DNA of 64,000 bases from Myxococcales bacterium (GCA_029861865.1 JAOTYL010000011.1:20517-84516), one strand, 5' to 3'; counted from the first letter of the stretch, positions 1 to 9,535 are shown. The notes: generated from the sequence alone by a model not told the origin. Translations and numbers: made by a program.

Positions 1-882
1 GAGGTGCACGCCGAGTAGCAGAAACACCAGGAGAACCAGCAGCTGCCCCTCGGCTTCGAGGAACTGGTAGAGATACTCGCACTGACCTCGTTGGCTGTTG
101 CCGAGGGTCATGCCCGCCACGAACGCGGCGATGAAGCCGTTGCCCCCGATCTGCTCGGCACCGGTGAAGGCGAGGAGGGCGAGGGCGATCCCGGCGAGCC
201 GCCCGAAGTTGCCGCTCATCCACTCCCGGCTCTGCGAGGCGTTGATCAACCGGCCGCCGATCCACGCCACCGCAACGCCTGCCAACGGCCCGAGGGTGAC
301 CTGCCGCGCTGCAAACCAAACCCACTCGGAGGCAGTGCGCGCTTCGCCTCCGCCCATGCTGGCAAGCGCGGCAAAGATCAACACGACCGGCAGTGCGATG
401 CCGTCGTTCAATCCGCTCTCCACGTTCAGGGCCTGGCGGATGCGGAGCGGCACAGAAGGCGTGCTGACCACGGCTTGACCGAGCGCGGCGTCGGTTGGTG
501 CAAGGATCGCACCGAGCACCGCGGCTTCGAGCCAGGTCGTCTGCGGGAATAGGAGCTTGGCGGCGAGGGCACCCGCGATGATGGTAAGCGGCATGCCGAT
601 CCCGAGGAGGCGCGCCGGCAGCCCGAGCTCGTTCCGCAACACGCGAAGGTCGATGCGCGCCGCATCGCCAAACAGCACGAGCACGAGGGTCAGCTCGGCA
701 AGCACGTGAATCACCCCTTGGTCGATGTGCATGCTGAGCGCCGCCAAGCTTCCGCTACCAAAGAGCAGCCCAAGGGTCACGAACACCATCGGAGGTGTGA
801 CGATGGTCCGCTCGAGCCGCTTCGATACCAACCCGTAGCCGAGGACGAAGAGCGCTATCCACATGAAGGTCGTCGCGTCCAC
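1..882 (-). CDS. Monovalent cation/proton antiporter (CPA family), C-terminus cut by window edge
   Basis: Reading the minus strand from a GTG at 882 gives 294 codons open to the window edge, so the C-terminus lies outside. The product is a polytopic membrane protein with many hydrophobic segments. It carries the antiporter signatures APTDAALGQAVV and LNVESGLNDGIALP, which in CPA1/CPA2 exchangers (NhaP, KefB-like) hold the ion-binding aspartates in the membrane core. The expected role is exchange of Na+ or K+ for protons across the inner membrane. A second in-frame start is the ATG at 864. The gene is divergent from the sulfatase, with about 100 bp between them for both promoters. The family is clear, but ion specificity cannot be read from the sequence and the regulatory C-terminus is not visible. 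Confidence 0.85.
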   Translation of the reverse strand, partial: MDATTFMWIALFVLGYGLVSKRLERTIVTPPMVFVTLGLLFGSGSLAALSMHIDQGVIHVLAELTLVLVLFGDAARIDLRVLRNELGLPARLLGIGMPLTIIAGALAAKLLFPQTTWLEAAVLGAILAPTDAALGQAVVSTPSVPLRIRQALNVESGLNDGIALPVVLIFAALASMGGGEARTASEWVWFAARQVTLGPLAGVAVAWIGGRLINASQSREWMSGNFGRLAGIALALLAFTGAEQIGGNGFIAAFVAGMTLGNSQRGQCEYLYQFLEAEGQLLVLLVFLLLGVHL

Positions 883-984
883 AGGACGGGTATTATCCGC
901 TCAATCCTCTGTTGCGCCGGTGTTTTCGTGTGTCTCGCCGTCAACGAGACCTTTTTGGGGGACGCGAGTCCCATTCGCTGTGTA

Positions 985-2814
985 ATGTCGGCCTTCGTGC
1001 ATCTGACGCATATCTATCGCAGGCGGCGCCAGCAGCTGTCTATCGAGGCCATGGGATGTTTGCTTCTGATGTCTTCGGTGGCGAGCGGCGCACATGCCGC
1101 GCCGCCGAACATCGTGCTCATTCTCGCTGACGACCTCGGGTTCAGCGACACGGCGCCCTACGGAGGCGAGATCCCAACCCCGACGATCAGCACGCTGGCG
1201 GAGCAGGGCCTCATGTTCACCAACTACCACACGGCTGCGAGCTGTGCGCCTACGCGTGGAATGCTACTGACGGGCGTCGACAGCCATCTCAACGGGGTCC
1301 CGAACATCCCCGAAGCAATCCCTCCGGTTCAGGCCGAGGAATCGTCGAACTATCGGGGCACGTTGGGTGACAACGTCGTCACGATCGCAACGCTCCTAAA
1401 GGATGCGGGCTACCACACGTACATGTCCGGCAAGTGGCATCTCGGAAAGACCCCGGAGCTCCTGCCCAGTCGCCGCGGCTTCGAGCGCACCATTGCCATG
1501 GCTGACACCGGCGCCGACAACTGGGAACAAAAGCCGTACCTGCCGATGTACAAGAAGGCGAACTGGTTCGGCGATGGCAAAGAGATCGAGCTGCCGAAGG
1601 ACTTCTATTCCTCGAAGTTCTTGGTCGACAAAATGATCGAGTTCATCGAGTCGAACCGCGCAGACGGCAAGCCTTTCTTCGCCTATGTCCCGTTTCAAGC
1701 CGTGCACATGCCGGTTCAAGCGCCCCAGGAATACACCGACAAATACATGGGCGACTACGACGAAGGTTGGAGTTCGCTCCGAGAGCGCCGCCTCGAACGC
1801 GCCAAAGCCCTCGGTGTGGTGCCAATCGACACGAAGCTCGCGCCGGTGTCGAGCACGGCGGACTGGGATTCACTCACCGACGAAGACAAGAAATACAAGT
1901 CCAAAGAGATGGCCGTGTACGCGGGCATGATCGATGCGATGGATCACCACATGGGACGCCTCCTCGAGTACCTCGAGGACACGGATCAATACGACAACAC
2001 CGTGTTCATTTTCACCTCGGACAACGGTCCCGAGGGGACCGAGGTGTTGACCGGCGCGCGGGCGATTTACCTTCGGCTGTGGTTCGCGACCCACGGCTAC
2101 AACATGGACTACGAGACGCTCGGCACTCGCGGTAGCTTCGTCGACATCGGCCCGAGCTTTGGCAACGCAGCCGCATCGCCGTTGGCTTATTACAAGTTCT
2201 TCGCTCACGAAGGCGGCATGCGGGTCCCCATGATCATCGCCGGGAGCATGGTCGCCAAAACGGGGAGCGTTTCGAACGCCTTCGCGTACGTGACCGACCT
2301 TGCGCCGACGATTCTCGAGATCGCCGAAGTGAAGCCACCCGCCGGAGACTACGAAGGCCGGGAGGTCGAGCACATCAGCGGAACGAGCTTGATGCCGCTA
2401 GTGACTGGACAAACCGACAGAGCGCACGAGCCGGACGAAACCATCGGATACGAGCTCGCCGGCAACGCCGCCTTGTTCAAAGGGGACTACAAGATCGTCA
2501 TCGATCGAGGGCCGGTGGGCGACGGCGAATGGCATCTCTTCAACTTCATCACTGACCCGGGCGAGGCGTCGGACCTCAAAGAGGAGATGCCCGAGTTATT
2601 CGCCGAGATGATGGAGGGCTACCGGAGCTACGTGCGCGACTTCCAGGTGTTGCCAGTCCCCGATGGCTACGACCAGCGAAAAGAGGTCTTTCGTTACGTC
2701 CTTCGCAATAACCCAGACCCGCTGCTCCTTTCGATCGTGGCCGGTTTGGGCCTGCTGATTCTCTTTCTCGCATGGCGCGGAGTCCACGCGATTCGAAAGC
2801 GGAGGTCGGCGTAG
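985..2814 (+). CDS. Formylglycine-dependent sulfatase, exported and C-terminally membrane-anchored
   Basis: This 609-residue arylsulfatase-family enzyme would hydrolyse sulfate esters outside the cytoplasm. The N-terminus has four arginines, a hydrophobic stretch and an AHA cleavage-like site, which fits a signal peptide. The metal site starts with NIVLILADDLG near residue 42. The motif CAPTRG (Cys87) is the CxPxR sequence that is oxidised to formylglycine, and TSDNGPEG supplies later metal ligands. A single helix near the C-terminus followed by RKRRSA should anchor the protein in the inner membrane with the enzyme facing the periplasm. An upstream extension of the frame to 706 overlaps the antiporter and looks non-coding, so ATG 985 is preferred; ATG 1051 is possible. 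No formylglycine-generating enzyme is visible nearby. Substrate unknown. Confidence 0.88.
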   Translation: MSAFVHLTHIYRRRRQQLSIEAMGCLLLMSSVASGAHAAPPNIVLILADDLGFSDTAPYGGEIPTPTISTLAEQGLMFTNYHTAASCAPTRGMLLTGVDSHLNGVPNIPEAIPPVQAEESSNYRGTLGDNVVTIATLLKDAGYHTYMSGKWHLGKTPELLPSRRGFERTIAMADTGADNWEQKPYLPMYKKANWFGDGKEIELPKDFYSSKFLVDKMIEFIESNRADGKPFFAYVPFQAVHMPVQAPQEYTDKYMGDYDEGWSSLRERRLERAKALGVVPIDTKLAPVSSTADWDSLTDEDKKYKSKEMAVYAGMIDAMDHHMGRLLEYLEDTDQYDNTVFIFTSDNGPEGTEVLTGARAIYLRLWFATHGYNMDYETLGTRGSFVDIGPSFGNAAASPLAYYKFFAHEGGMRVPMIIAGSMVAKTGSVSNAFAYVTDLAPTILEIAEVKPPAGDYEGREVEHISGTSLMPLVTGQTDRAHEPDETIGYELAGNAALFKGDYKIVIDRGPVGDGEWHLFNFITDPGEASDLKEEMPELFAEMMEGYRSYVRDFQVLPVPDGYDQRKEVFRYVLRNNPDPLLLSIVAGLGLLILFLAWRGVHAIRKRRSA

Positions 2815-2823
2815 ACACAGTGC

Positions 2824-2865
2824 CACTGTCGCTGACCCTGTCACTGACGCTGCCACTGCCACTGC
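2824..2865 (+). repeat. In-phase CRCTGN hexamer array, copy 1
   Basis: Seven consecutive hexamers of the form CRCTGN (one has CCCTGT) fill most of the gap between the stop codons of two convergent genes, the sulfatase and a lipoprotein. The same hexamer family recurs at 24093-24158 and, inverted, at 24996-25055. There is no hairpin plus T-tract, so it is not an ordinary intrinsic terminator. Confidence 0.75.
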
Positions 2866-2869
2866 TTCG

Positions 2870-3148
2870 CTACTCTGATTCCTTGCCGGGCTCCGGCTCC
2901 GGCTCCAAGTCGGGTCCGGGCGGAGGCTGACGCCGCTCGAGGTCGACTTGGAGCACAGGTGGCGGGTCGGGTTGGTCGAGCGGTCCTGAGGTTCGGTCGA
3001 TGTTGCCTTGGGGCGGTTCCACCTTGGTCTCGGGCTCATACTCCTCAGCTTGCATCATTTCAGTGCCTTGCCCGCCGCTCACCCGACCGGTCCCGCACGC
3101 CGCGGTGAGAGCGAAAATGCAAGCAAAGAGCGCGACGTACCGTTTCAT
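2870..3148 (-). CDS. Small proline/glutamate-rich lipoprotein
   Basis: This gene encodes about 92 residues. It starts MKRYVALFACIFALTAAC, a signal peptide ending in a lipobox (LTAAC), so the mature protein is an acylated lipoprotein. The rest is low-complexity and rich in Pro, Glu, Asp and Gln (PPPGPDLEPEPEPGKE), with no recognisable domain, and is probably disordered. The ATG at 3148 is chosen because the only upstream in-frame alternative is a TTG at 3157. It is convergent with the sulfatase and separated from it by the hexamer array. Function unknown. Confidence 0.7.
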   Translation of the reverse strand: MKRYVALFACIFALTAACGTGRVSGGQGTEMMQAEEYEPETKVEPPQGNIDRTSGPLDQPDPPPVLQVDLERRQPPPGPDLEPEPEPGKESE

Positions 3149-3368
3149 GATGCCCAATCATGCGCTGTCGGAGCGTACATTCCAAGACCCGGTGCGACAC
3201 CGACTCAACAATTACGTAAAACACGCAAAAGTTGTCGCGCGGTAGCCGCGCAGTAACTCGGCGGCTGGATGCGCTTGGGCCGCTTTGCGCGCTGCACCAT
3301 CTGCAGGAGATGGTACGTCTGCTCGTGGAGCTGATCGATGGGCCCTCATCTCGAACGAGCTTGGGCGA

Positions 3369-3560
3369 GTCGCATGGGATGACGCCGTGAGTGATTGCTT
3401 TGGTTGGGTCAAAGCAAAGCTCGAACGGGCCGGTCGGCTCATCGAGGACTTCGACATCGCGATCGCCGCTCACGCCATCGCATGGGATGCGACCCTCGTC
3501 AGCGCCAACACGAAGCACTTCACGGGAATCGAAGAGCTTAGACTCGAAACCTGGGCCTAA
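3369..3560 (+). pseudogene. 5'-truncated VapC-type PIN-domain toxin remnant
   Basis: About 63 codons match the C-terminal half of VapC ribonuclease toxins: a helix with AKLERAGRLIE, then DFDIAIAAHAIAWDATLVSANTKHF, reported here in pieces: DFDIAIAAHA and ATLVSANTKHF, then LRLETWA to the stop. The first two blocks hold the late acidic PIN residues and the typical N-T-x-x-F end. The N-terminal half, with the first catalytic aspartate, is missing in all frames upstream, and no VapB antitoxin is present. The open frame extends back to 3285, but that part is not VapC-like. The 220 bp between 3149 and 3368 holds nothing else recognisable. This is a decayed toxin gene, probably the trace of an earlier toxin-antitoxin insertion. 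Confidence 0.65.
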
Positions 3561-3601
3561 GGCCGGCATGCCGGGCGTAAGCGCAACCCCGCGGTCTCGT
3601 T

Positions 3602-3630
3602 CTACACACCAATTTCGCAGAAGATATATT
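3602..3630 (+). promoter_or_regulatory. Possible promoter in an AT-rich patch
   Basis: The stretch around 3618-3650 is strikingly AT-rich for this chromosome and contains TATATT at 3625-3630. Counting 17 bp back gives only a weak -35 (CTACAC). It lies about 50-90 bp upstream of the polytopic membrane protein and could serve it. It could equally be read on the other strand. Confidence 0.25.
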
Positions 3631-3717
3631 ATGTAAACTTTTTACTGTGAGGCTGCGAAACCAGGCCTCGAACGCACTTGTTTGACGCCCTGTCGTGCTT
3701 GGGCAGAGACTCGACCG

Positions 3718-5715
3718 GTGCCGCGGGGAGTCGTGTCTGGGAGTGCGTGGGCGTCGGCACTGGCCTTCTTCCTTACCGGGCTTTTTCCGTTTTTCAACGC
3801 CGATGGGTATGGCCACCTGGCGCAGGGTCGCCAGATCGCGGAGCTCGGCCGGGTTCCGACCGTGGACCTGTTTTCGTTCTGGAAGCCTACGCCCCAGCCA
3901 TGGACCAACTACGAATGGGGATACGACCTCGTTACCTGGCTGATCTATGACGCCCTCGGCGCAAACGGGCTGATTCTTCTGAAATGCGGCGCGCTCGGCC
4001 TGCTCGCCTACGCGTTGGTCTGGTTGGCCTACCGCTTGGCTGCAGGCGCGACGGTGGCGGCCCCCCTGACGCTTGCCGCGCTTCTCCTCGTTCTTCCGAT
4101 CGCGCGATTCCGTTTCACGGTGAGACCGCAGATCCTCGGTTTGGTATTTCCCGCGGTCTTGCTCCTCGGCGTGAGCACCCTCTACTCGGAACGAAGCTCT
4201 AGTCGAAAGAAGGCATGGATCCTCGTCGGCCTCGGTTTGATGCACGTCGTGTGGGTCAATGCGCACGGCTCCCATCTCTTTGGCGCCCTGATCGCGCTGA
4301 TCTTTCTGGTGCTCGCCTGGCGGACGCCCGCTTTTTGGTGGATGGCGGCGCTGTTGGCGCTTCAAGCCATCGCCACCGGGTGCACGCCGTTTGGGTTCTC
4401 GATCGTGACCGACGCCGTGTCCCACCTGGCCCGCGCTGAGTTCCGCGAGGTCGTCGTCGAATGGGCGCCGTGGTCCCCCAAGGACCCAGCTCGGCTCTTG
4501 ATCGGACCCATCGTGACGTCCCTCTTGGTGCTGGTTGCGCTCAGGCCCGTGGTCCGCACAGGACGGTTCGGCCTCGGCTACGCGGTGTTTTGCGTGTTGC
4601 TCTGCCTGATGGCGTTTCGCTCGACTCGATTCGTCGCGCATCAGGTCCTGTTCACCACGCCCTTCATTGCCGCAGGCCTGTCGGTGCGGTCCCCGGTTCG
4701 CGACATGGGCAAGAGCATGGCCGTCGTCGTAGGCCTCGCCATTCTCGCGAACGTCGCCTGGACCTCGCGGCTGGTGCCCGCGTTTGGATTCGGCCTCGGC
4801 GAGGCCCGAAGGGATTACCCATGGGCGTCGGCGGAAGTCATCGATCGCGAAGTCGAAAACCCGCGCGTCGTCGCGACGATACAAGACAGCTGGGCGATGA
4901 TGTTTGCCGTCCCGAAGGCGCGCTTTCTCGTCGACGGACGAGTGCCCTTCTACGGGCCCGAATTCGTCGCGAAAGTCACCCACAGCTTTGCAGATCCCGT
5001 CGCCTTCGCCGACCAGCTCAGGGGCTTTGACGTGAACACGGTGGTCGTCGACCACACACGCGCCGATCACATCCCCGCAACCGAGTTGCTGAGCCAAAGC
5101 CCCGCTTGGAAGCTCGCGTTCGTCGAGGACGGACATTCGCTGTTCGTCCGAGAGGATGCGGCCCCTGCCCTGGCGCCTTTTCGGATCGTGGGCCCCGGCT
5201 ACCGAACTAGAGGCCTACTCGAGCCCAGCTATTCGGATGCCGAGGTCGCTGTCGAGCTCTCGCGACTCGACGCGCGCTCGAACGGCGGCCCGATGCGCGG
5301 ATGGCTTCGCGGACTTCAAAGCCTGCGGCCGCTCGCCAGGGACGGCGAGCGTGCTGGGTTGCGGAGGAGCTCGAACGCGAGCGAGCGAGCACGGGCGCGC
5401 GAGGCCTACGCCCTCCTCACCGGAGCCGCGAACATCTACCCAGGCTTTACGTCGATCGAGCTCTTTCGCGCGATGGCGGCGCTTTCGGCGTGCGACATCG
5501 ACGATGCCCGCGAAGCTCTCGGCCGTGCGCGGCTCGCCGGGGAAACCCGAGGCACGACCCTCGTGGCCCTCGAGGTGGCGCTCCGTGCGGGTGACGATGC
5601 TGAACGCCAAGCCGCCATGCAGCACCTCGAGCGACTGCGCAGGCAACCACAGACGCGGGACGACCCCTGGGTGACGGCGATTGCCGCCGAGGTCGAAGTC
5701 CGCTGCCCCGAGTAG
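3718..5715 (+). CDS. Large polytopic membrane protein with C-terminal soluble domain, unknown function
   Basis: This protein has about 665 residues. The first ~380 contain roughly nine hydrophobic segments, with motifs such as NADGYGHLAQGRQIAELG and RFTVRPQILG that recall the membrane halves of bacterial oligosaccharyl/mannosyl-transferase-like (GT-C-fold) proteins. The acidic NADGYGH loop after the first helix sits where GT-C enzymes have catalytic acidic residues. The last ~290 residues are soluble, rich in Ala and Arg, and look helical and repeat-like (possibly TPR-like). The GTG at 3718 is used; a TTG at 3682 in the same frame is an alternative, and neither has a convincing ribosome site. 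Assignment to a glycosyltransferase-type fold is an inference. It is convergent with the HTTM gene. Confidence 0.6.
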   Translation: MPRGVVSGSAWASALAFFLTGLFPFFNADGYGHLAQGRQIAELGRVPTVDLFSFWKPTPQPWTNYEWGYDLVTWLIYDALGANGLILLKCGALGLLAYALVWLAYRLAAGATVAAPLTLAALLLVLPIARFRFTVRPQILGLVFPAVLLLGVSTLYSERSSSRKKAWILVGLGLMHVVWVNAHGSHLFGALIALIFLVLAWRTPAFWWMAALLALQAIATGCTPFGFSIVTDAVSHLARAEFREVVVEWAPWSPKDPARLLIGPIVTSLLVLVALRPVVRTGRFGLGYAVFCVLLCLMAFRSTRFVAHQVLFTTPFIAAGLSVRSPVRDMGKSMAVVVGLAILANVAWTSRLVPAFGFGLGEARRDYPWASAEVIDREVENPRVVATIQDSWAMMFAVPKARFLVDGRVPFYGPEFVAKVTHSFADPVAFADQLRGFDVNTVVVDHTRADHIPATELLSQSPAWKLAFVEDGHSLFVREDAAPALAPFRIVGPGYRTRGLLEPSYSDAEVAVELSRLDARSNGGPMRGWLRGLQSLRPLARDGERAGLRRSSNASERARAREAYALLTGAANIYPGFTSIELFRAMAALSACDIDDAREALGRARLAGETRGTTLVALEVALRAGDDAERQAAMQHLERLRRQPQTRDDPWVTAIAAEVEVRCPE

Positions 5716-5786
5716 AACCGAGCCCGCCTCACTCGTGCGGCGCAATCCCGCCAGGCACGGGGTCGAGTTCATTCTGGACAACGAAA

Positions 5787-7241
5787 CTAGGCGTCGTCTT
5801 CGAGACAATTGTGGCGCGCCAAGAAGTGCTTCTCGATTGGGCGCGTCTTTCCGTCTGGGAGCGTGAACTCTTCCATGAAGTACACGCTGACGGACCGAAC
5901 CAGTTGATTCGTACCGAGGTGTTTTTCGTTCCAACGCTGGCAAAGGTAACCCAGGTAGTATGGAAGATGCTGCTTGGAGCCCGGGTCGCGGAGATGAAGG
6001 ACGTATTTGCGCCACCGGTCGTTCGGAAAGTCATCGGTGACTCGGTCCGGCTTTGCGAAGCGGACCGGTGCACCACCGCGGAAGAGGTCCACGGTCTCTC
6101 CGTTGACCAGCTCCCCTGGCATCACGTACCAGCCGTCTCCCAGGTGTGGCCGTGGCGCGAACACTCCCCAGTTCTGCTTGAGATTGAGTACGGTGCCAAA
6201 AGCGTTCGCGGGCCGGGAGACGACCGCCCAATAGTTCTGGGGATCACTGACGCGAAGGTTGTATAGAAGGATGTACACGAGCGCCGCGGCGGTGATGCTT
6301 TGCCCCGCAACCGCACGCGCGCGACTGAACGTCGTAGCCGGGTCGGCGAGATGGGGACCTTCAGGTGATGAGCCGGTTGTCACGCCGATTTTATCCCAAA
6401 AAACGCCAGGAATGAAGACCCACCAGCCCACCCACATCACGAACGGAAAGAGGCCGATGGTGAGGGCCAGTCCCATCCCCAAGTGGAGCATCATCATCGC
6501 CAGGATCACCACCATCCGAACCCAAGCAGTATAAAATGGTGTGAACACGAGGATCGGGGCTGCAGCTTCGAGCGATATGGTGATGACTGTGAGCGCCTTC
6601 ATTAGACCTGGATAGGAACGAAGGGCGAGCCCAATCGACGTCGCCATGTCGTCGAGCGACAGCGCGTAATAGATAGCCGTAAAGTCTTCTCGCCATGCCG
6701 GGTCGCTCTTCTGGATCACCGTGAAGATGTAAATGAAGGCGAGCTGCGCCATGAACCCCACGCCTGCGACCGAGAGATATGGGTTGCGATGGCGCTTCGG
6801 ATGAAGCAGCTGATCCACGGACCACACTGCCCCGAGCGGCATGAACATCGACCAAAACAAGAACAGACGTAGAGCGTTATCGACAGCGGGACAAATCGCG
6901 GGATTCCTCGTCTGTAGCGAGCAGAGGAGGACCCACGTGGTCACTGTCGCTATTCGAGTCTTGTAGCCGACGAGCATCGCCAACGCGAAGGTGGCGGCGA
7001 CAAGGAACAGCATGGCTTGAAAGGCAGCCGTTCCATTGAACAAGTGGAACGACCAACTCCAGCGCGTTAGGAAGTCCGTGATCAAGGCAGACCTCGGCAG
7101 GATTCCCTGATCGGTGTAGTGGGCCGACAAATCACGCGCCCTGAGACCGAGGTCGAGCAGCACGAGGAAAGCCAGTCCTATCCGCAACCACGCAAGCGTC
7201 CGCAGATCGATACCGAAGAGCTGGCTCAGGCGCGATTTCAT
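5787..7241 (-). CDS. HTTM-domain (vitamin K-dependent carboxylase-like) membrane protein
   Basis: This 484-residue protein starts MKSRLSQLFGIDLRTLAWLR, typical of bacterial HTTM proteins. Several transmembrane helices follow, with conserved family patterns (ARDLSAHYTDQGILP, WSWSFHLFNG, GYKTRIATVTTWVLL, FIYIFTVIQKSDPAWREDFTA in part). The soluble C-terminal part includes NWGVFAPRP and ends near residue 484. HTTM domains are related to gamma-glutamyl carboxylase, but most bacterial members have no proven substrate. The open frame extends to 7814, but the extra residues are Arg-rich, unlike the family, and overlap the upstream AgmX-type gene. ATG 7241 is therefore the start. It is 20 bp downstream of that gene on the same strand, so the two are probably co-transcribed. 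Confidence 0.82.
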   Translation of the reverse strand: MKSRLSQLFGIDLRTLAWLRIGLAFLVLLDLGLRARDLSAHYTDQGILPRSALITDFLTRWSWSFHLFNGTAAFQAMLFLVAATFALAMLVGYKTRIATVTTWVLLCSLQTRNPAICPAVDNALRLFLFWSMFMPLGAVWSVDQLLHPKRHRNPYLSVAGVGFMAQLAFIYIFTVIQKSDPAWREDFTAIYYALSLDDMATSIGLALRSYPGLMKALTVITISLEAAAPILVFTPFYTAWVRMVVILAMMMLHLGMGLALTIGLFPFVMWVGWWVFIPGVFWDKIGVTTGSSPEGPHLADPATTFSRARAVAGQSITAAALVYILLYNLRVSDPQNYWAVVSRPANAFGTVLNLKQNWGVFAPRPHLGDGWYVMPGELVNGETVDLFRGGAPVRFAKPDRVTDDFPNDRWRKYVLHLRDPGSKQHLPYYLGYLCQRWNEKHLGTNQLVRSVSVYFMEEFTLPDGKTRPIEKHFLARHNCLEDDA

Positions 7242-7261
7242 GACGTCACTACGAGTGTCGC

Positions 7262-7660
7262 TCAGTCCTGAGGCGTGAACACGAACGGGAATGTGAACCG
7301 CACGCTCTTTCCCGTTCGCCGACGCGGAAATCGCAGGGTGCTGACCACCCGCGCTACGCAGCGCTCCACTGAGGCATTCCCAGTCGTGTTCTCGACGACG
7401 CGGACGCCCTTCACGTAGCCCGTCCGGATGACCGCAAACCGCACCGAGACCTTTCCCTCGAGCTCCGGCTCGTACCGCAGCGCCGACTCGTAGCATCGAT
7501 TGATCTTCGGAAGGTCCTTGTGGATCTTGTCGCGGACGACGAAGGCATCGATGGTTCTCGGGTACGCGCCAGCCCCAGCATGCGCCACGTCGGAAGAGCT
7601 CAGCAAGAGCAGGCTGGCCAAGAGCCCCACGCCAATTGTCCGAAAGGAGGGAGGGTCCAT
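7262..7660 (-). CDS. AgmX/PglI C-terminal-domain (TonB-like) exported protein
   Basis: This 132-residue protein has a signal peptide (MDPPSFRTIGVGLLASLLLL, cleavage near AHAGA). About 85 residues follow that match the AgmX/PglI C-terminal domain common in Myxococcota: KINRCYESALRYEPELEGKV, then VRFAVIRTGYVKGVRV, NASVERCVARVVSTLRFP. The two cysteines (in NRCYE and ERCVA) are the conserved pair that should form a disulfide outside the cytoplasm. In larger proteins this domain ends gliding or secretion components; here it is free-standing. The open frame continues upstream to 7747 but lacks family similarity, so ATG 7660 after a purine-rich GGAGG tract is taken as the start. It precedes the HTTM gene in a likely two-gene operon. 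Confidence 0.75.
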   Translation of the reverse strand: MDPPSFRTIGVGLLASLLLLSSSDVAHAGAGAYPRTIDAFVVRDKIHKDLPKINRCYESALRYEPELEGKVSVRFAVIRTGYVKGVRVVENTTGNASVERCVARVVSTLRFPRRRTGKSVRFTFPFVFTPQD

Positions 7661-7768
7661 CCTCGATTGGATACGATCCCCCACGGACCGACCGCAAAAA
7701 AACCGCCAAATCCCGATAAACGTCAAGAAGCGGCGTGGTCTGGTCACCCATGATACATATGCTCAGGT

Positions 7769-8803
7769 ATGCGCAGGAACCGGCCACAAAACTCTTGGGT
7801 CCGCCGCGCCACACGCCGGCTCCGGGACACAGCCCAGTCTCTGATCGCCCGCGGCTTTTTCGGCGGCCTCTCGAGGATTGGGCGTCTTCACCCGCGCGCG
7901 AAGCCCGAAGCGCACGGCGTCGAGGTCATCCATAACATCGAGTACAAGCGCACCGGTAACCCGCGGCATCGCCTCGACATCTACCGTCCCATCGATCGCA
8001 AGGGTCCCCTGCCGATCGTGATGTACGTGCACGGGGGTGGGTTTCACCTTCTGTCCAAGAACACGCATTGGCTGATGGGTTTGGCATTCGCCCGCGCCGG
8101 GTACCTCGTATTCAACGTCGACTACCGCCTCGCTCCTCAAAACCCGTTCCCGGCCGCGGTCTCTGACGTGTGCGCGGCCCTCGAATGGATCGCCGAGCAT
8201 GGCGAGGCCTACGGTGGCGATTTGAGTCGCCTGGTGTTCGCCGGAGAGTCGGCGGGTGGAAACCTCGCGACCGCCCTCACGATCTGTTGCTGTTATCGGC
8301 GCCCGGAACCTTTCGCGCAGCGTGCGTTCGCTACGGGGTTGGTCCCGACTGTGGTCGCTCCCGCCTGTGCACCGCTCCAGGTCACGGACCCCGGTCGTTT
8401 GAACCGACGTCGAAAGCTCCCGCGCTGGGTGAACCAAATCCTCGAAGGGATGCGAGACTCGTATCTACTCGGTCTTCGGGATCCGACCCCGGGCGAGCTC
8501 GAGCTCGCGGACCCCTTGCACGTGTTCGAGCGCAAGGAGCGCCCCGATCGCCCCCTCCCCGGTTTTTTTGTCCCGATCGGGACGCGCGATCCGCTGCTCG
8601 ACGATACCCGTCGGCTTGAACGCGCGCTGCGGGCGATGGGTGTCGAGTGCGAGGCCCGTTATTACGAAGGGGAGCTCCACGCGTTCCACGCATTTGTGTG
8701 GCGGCGCCAGGCGAGGCGTTGCTGGCGCGAGCAACTCTCTTTTATCAACCGCCTCCTTCGGCAGCCGCGCGAGCCCTACCAAGACTTCGTCGCGAGCGCA
8801 TAG
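7769..8803 (+). CDS. Alpha/beta hydrolase (HSL/esterase family)
   Basis: This is a 344-residue serine hydrolase of the hormone-sensitive lipase type. The oxyanion-hole motif is VHGGGF (residues 87-92), the nucleophile elbow is GESAGG with Ser161, the acid is probably the Asp in GTRDPLLDD, and the histidine lies in ELHAFHAF near the C-terminus. DYRLAPQNPFPAAV is a further family hallmark. The N-terminal ~30 residues are basic and amphipathic and there is no signal peptide, so the enzyme is cytoplasmic or membrane-associated. The likely reaction is hydrolysis of carboxylic esters or acyl derivatives; substrate unknown. It is divergent from the AgmX-type gene, with a short shared promoter region. 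Confidence 0.88.
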   Translation: MRRNRPQNSWVRRATRRLRDTAQSLIARGFFGGLSRIGRLHPRAKPEAHGVEVIHNIEYKRTGNPRHRLDIYRPIDRKGPLPIVMYVHGGGFHLLSKNTHWLMGLAFARAGYLVFNVDYRLAPQNPFPAAVSDVCAALEWIAEHGEAYGGDLSRLVFAGESAGGNLATALTICCCYRRPEPFAQRAFATGLVPTVVAPACAPLQVTDPGRLNRRRKLPRWVNQILEGMRDSYLLGLRDPTPGELELADPLHVFERKERPDRPLPGFFVPIGTRDPLLDDTRRLERALRAMGVECEARYYEGELHAFHAFVWRRQARRCWREQLSFINRLLRQPREPYQDFVASA

Positions 8804-8919
8804 GCGTCTGTGTCGGGGACTATGCGTCGAGGTCCGGCTCCCGTCCTTCGCTGAGTGCGATGAGTCGCCCCGCAAGGGAGCGGAAGCGGGCGTGCTAAAA
8901 GGTCCATTCGAGCCTCCGG

Positions 8920-9471
<552 letters not shown>

Positions 9472-9535
9472 GCTGGCGGCCTACCCCGAAGATCCACGCT
9501 TGACCAGCGCTCAACCCGCGTCAAAGCTCCGCCGC

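Noticed and set aside
706..984. Upstream extension of the sulfatase reading frame
   Set aside because: It overlaps the divergent antiporter gene, is rich in Arg/His/Glu without pattern, and would place residues before a clear signal peptide.
3538..5136. 532-codon minus-strand frame opposite the polytopic membrane protein
   Set aside because: Highly charged, low-complexity translation with no domain; typical antisense shadow of a GC-rich gene.
7242..7814. Long N-terminal extension of the HTTM frame
   Set aside because: It lies antiparallel to nothing useful but overlaps the AgmX-type gene on the same strand, is Arg/Gly-rich and lacks HTTM features.
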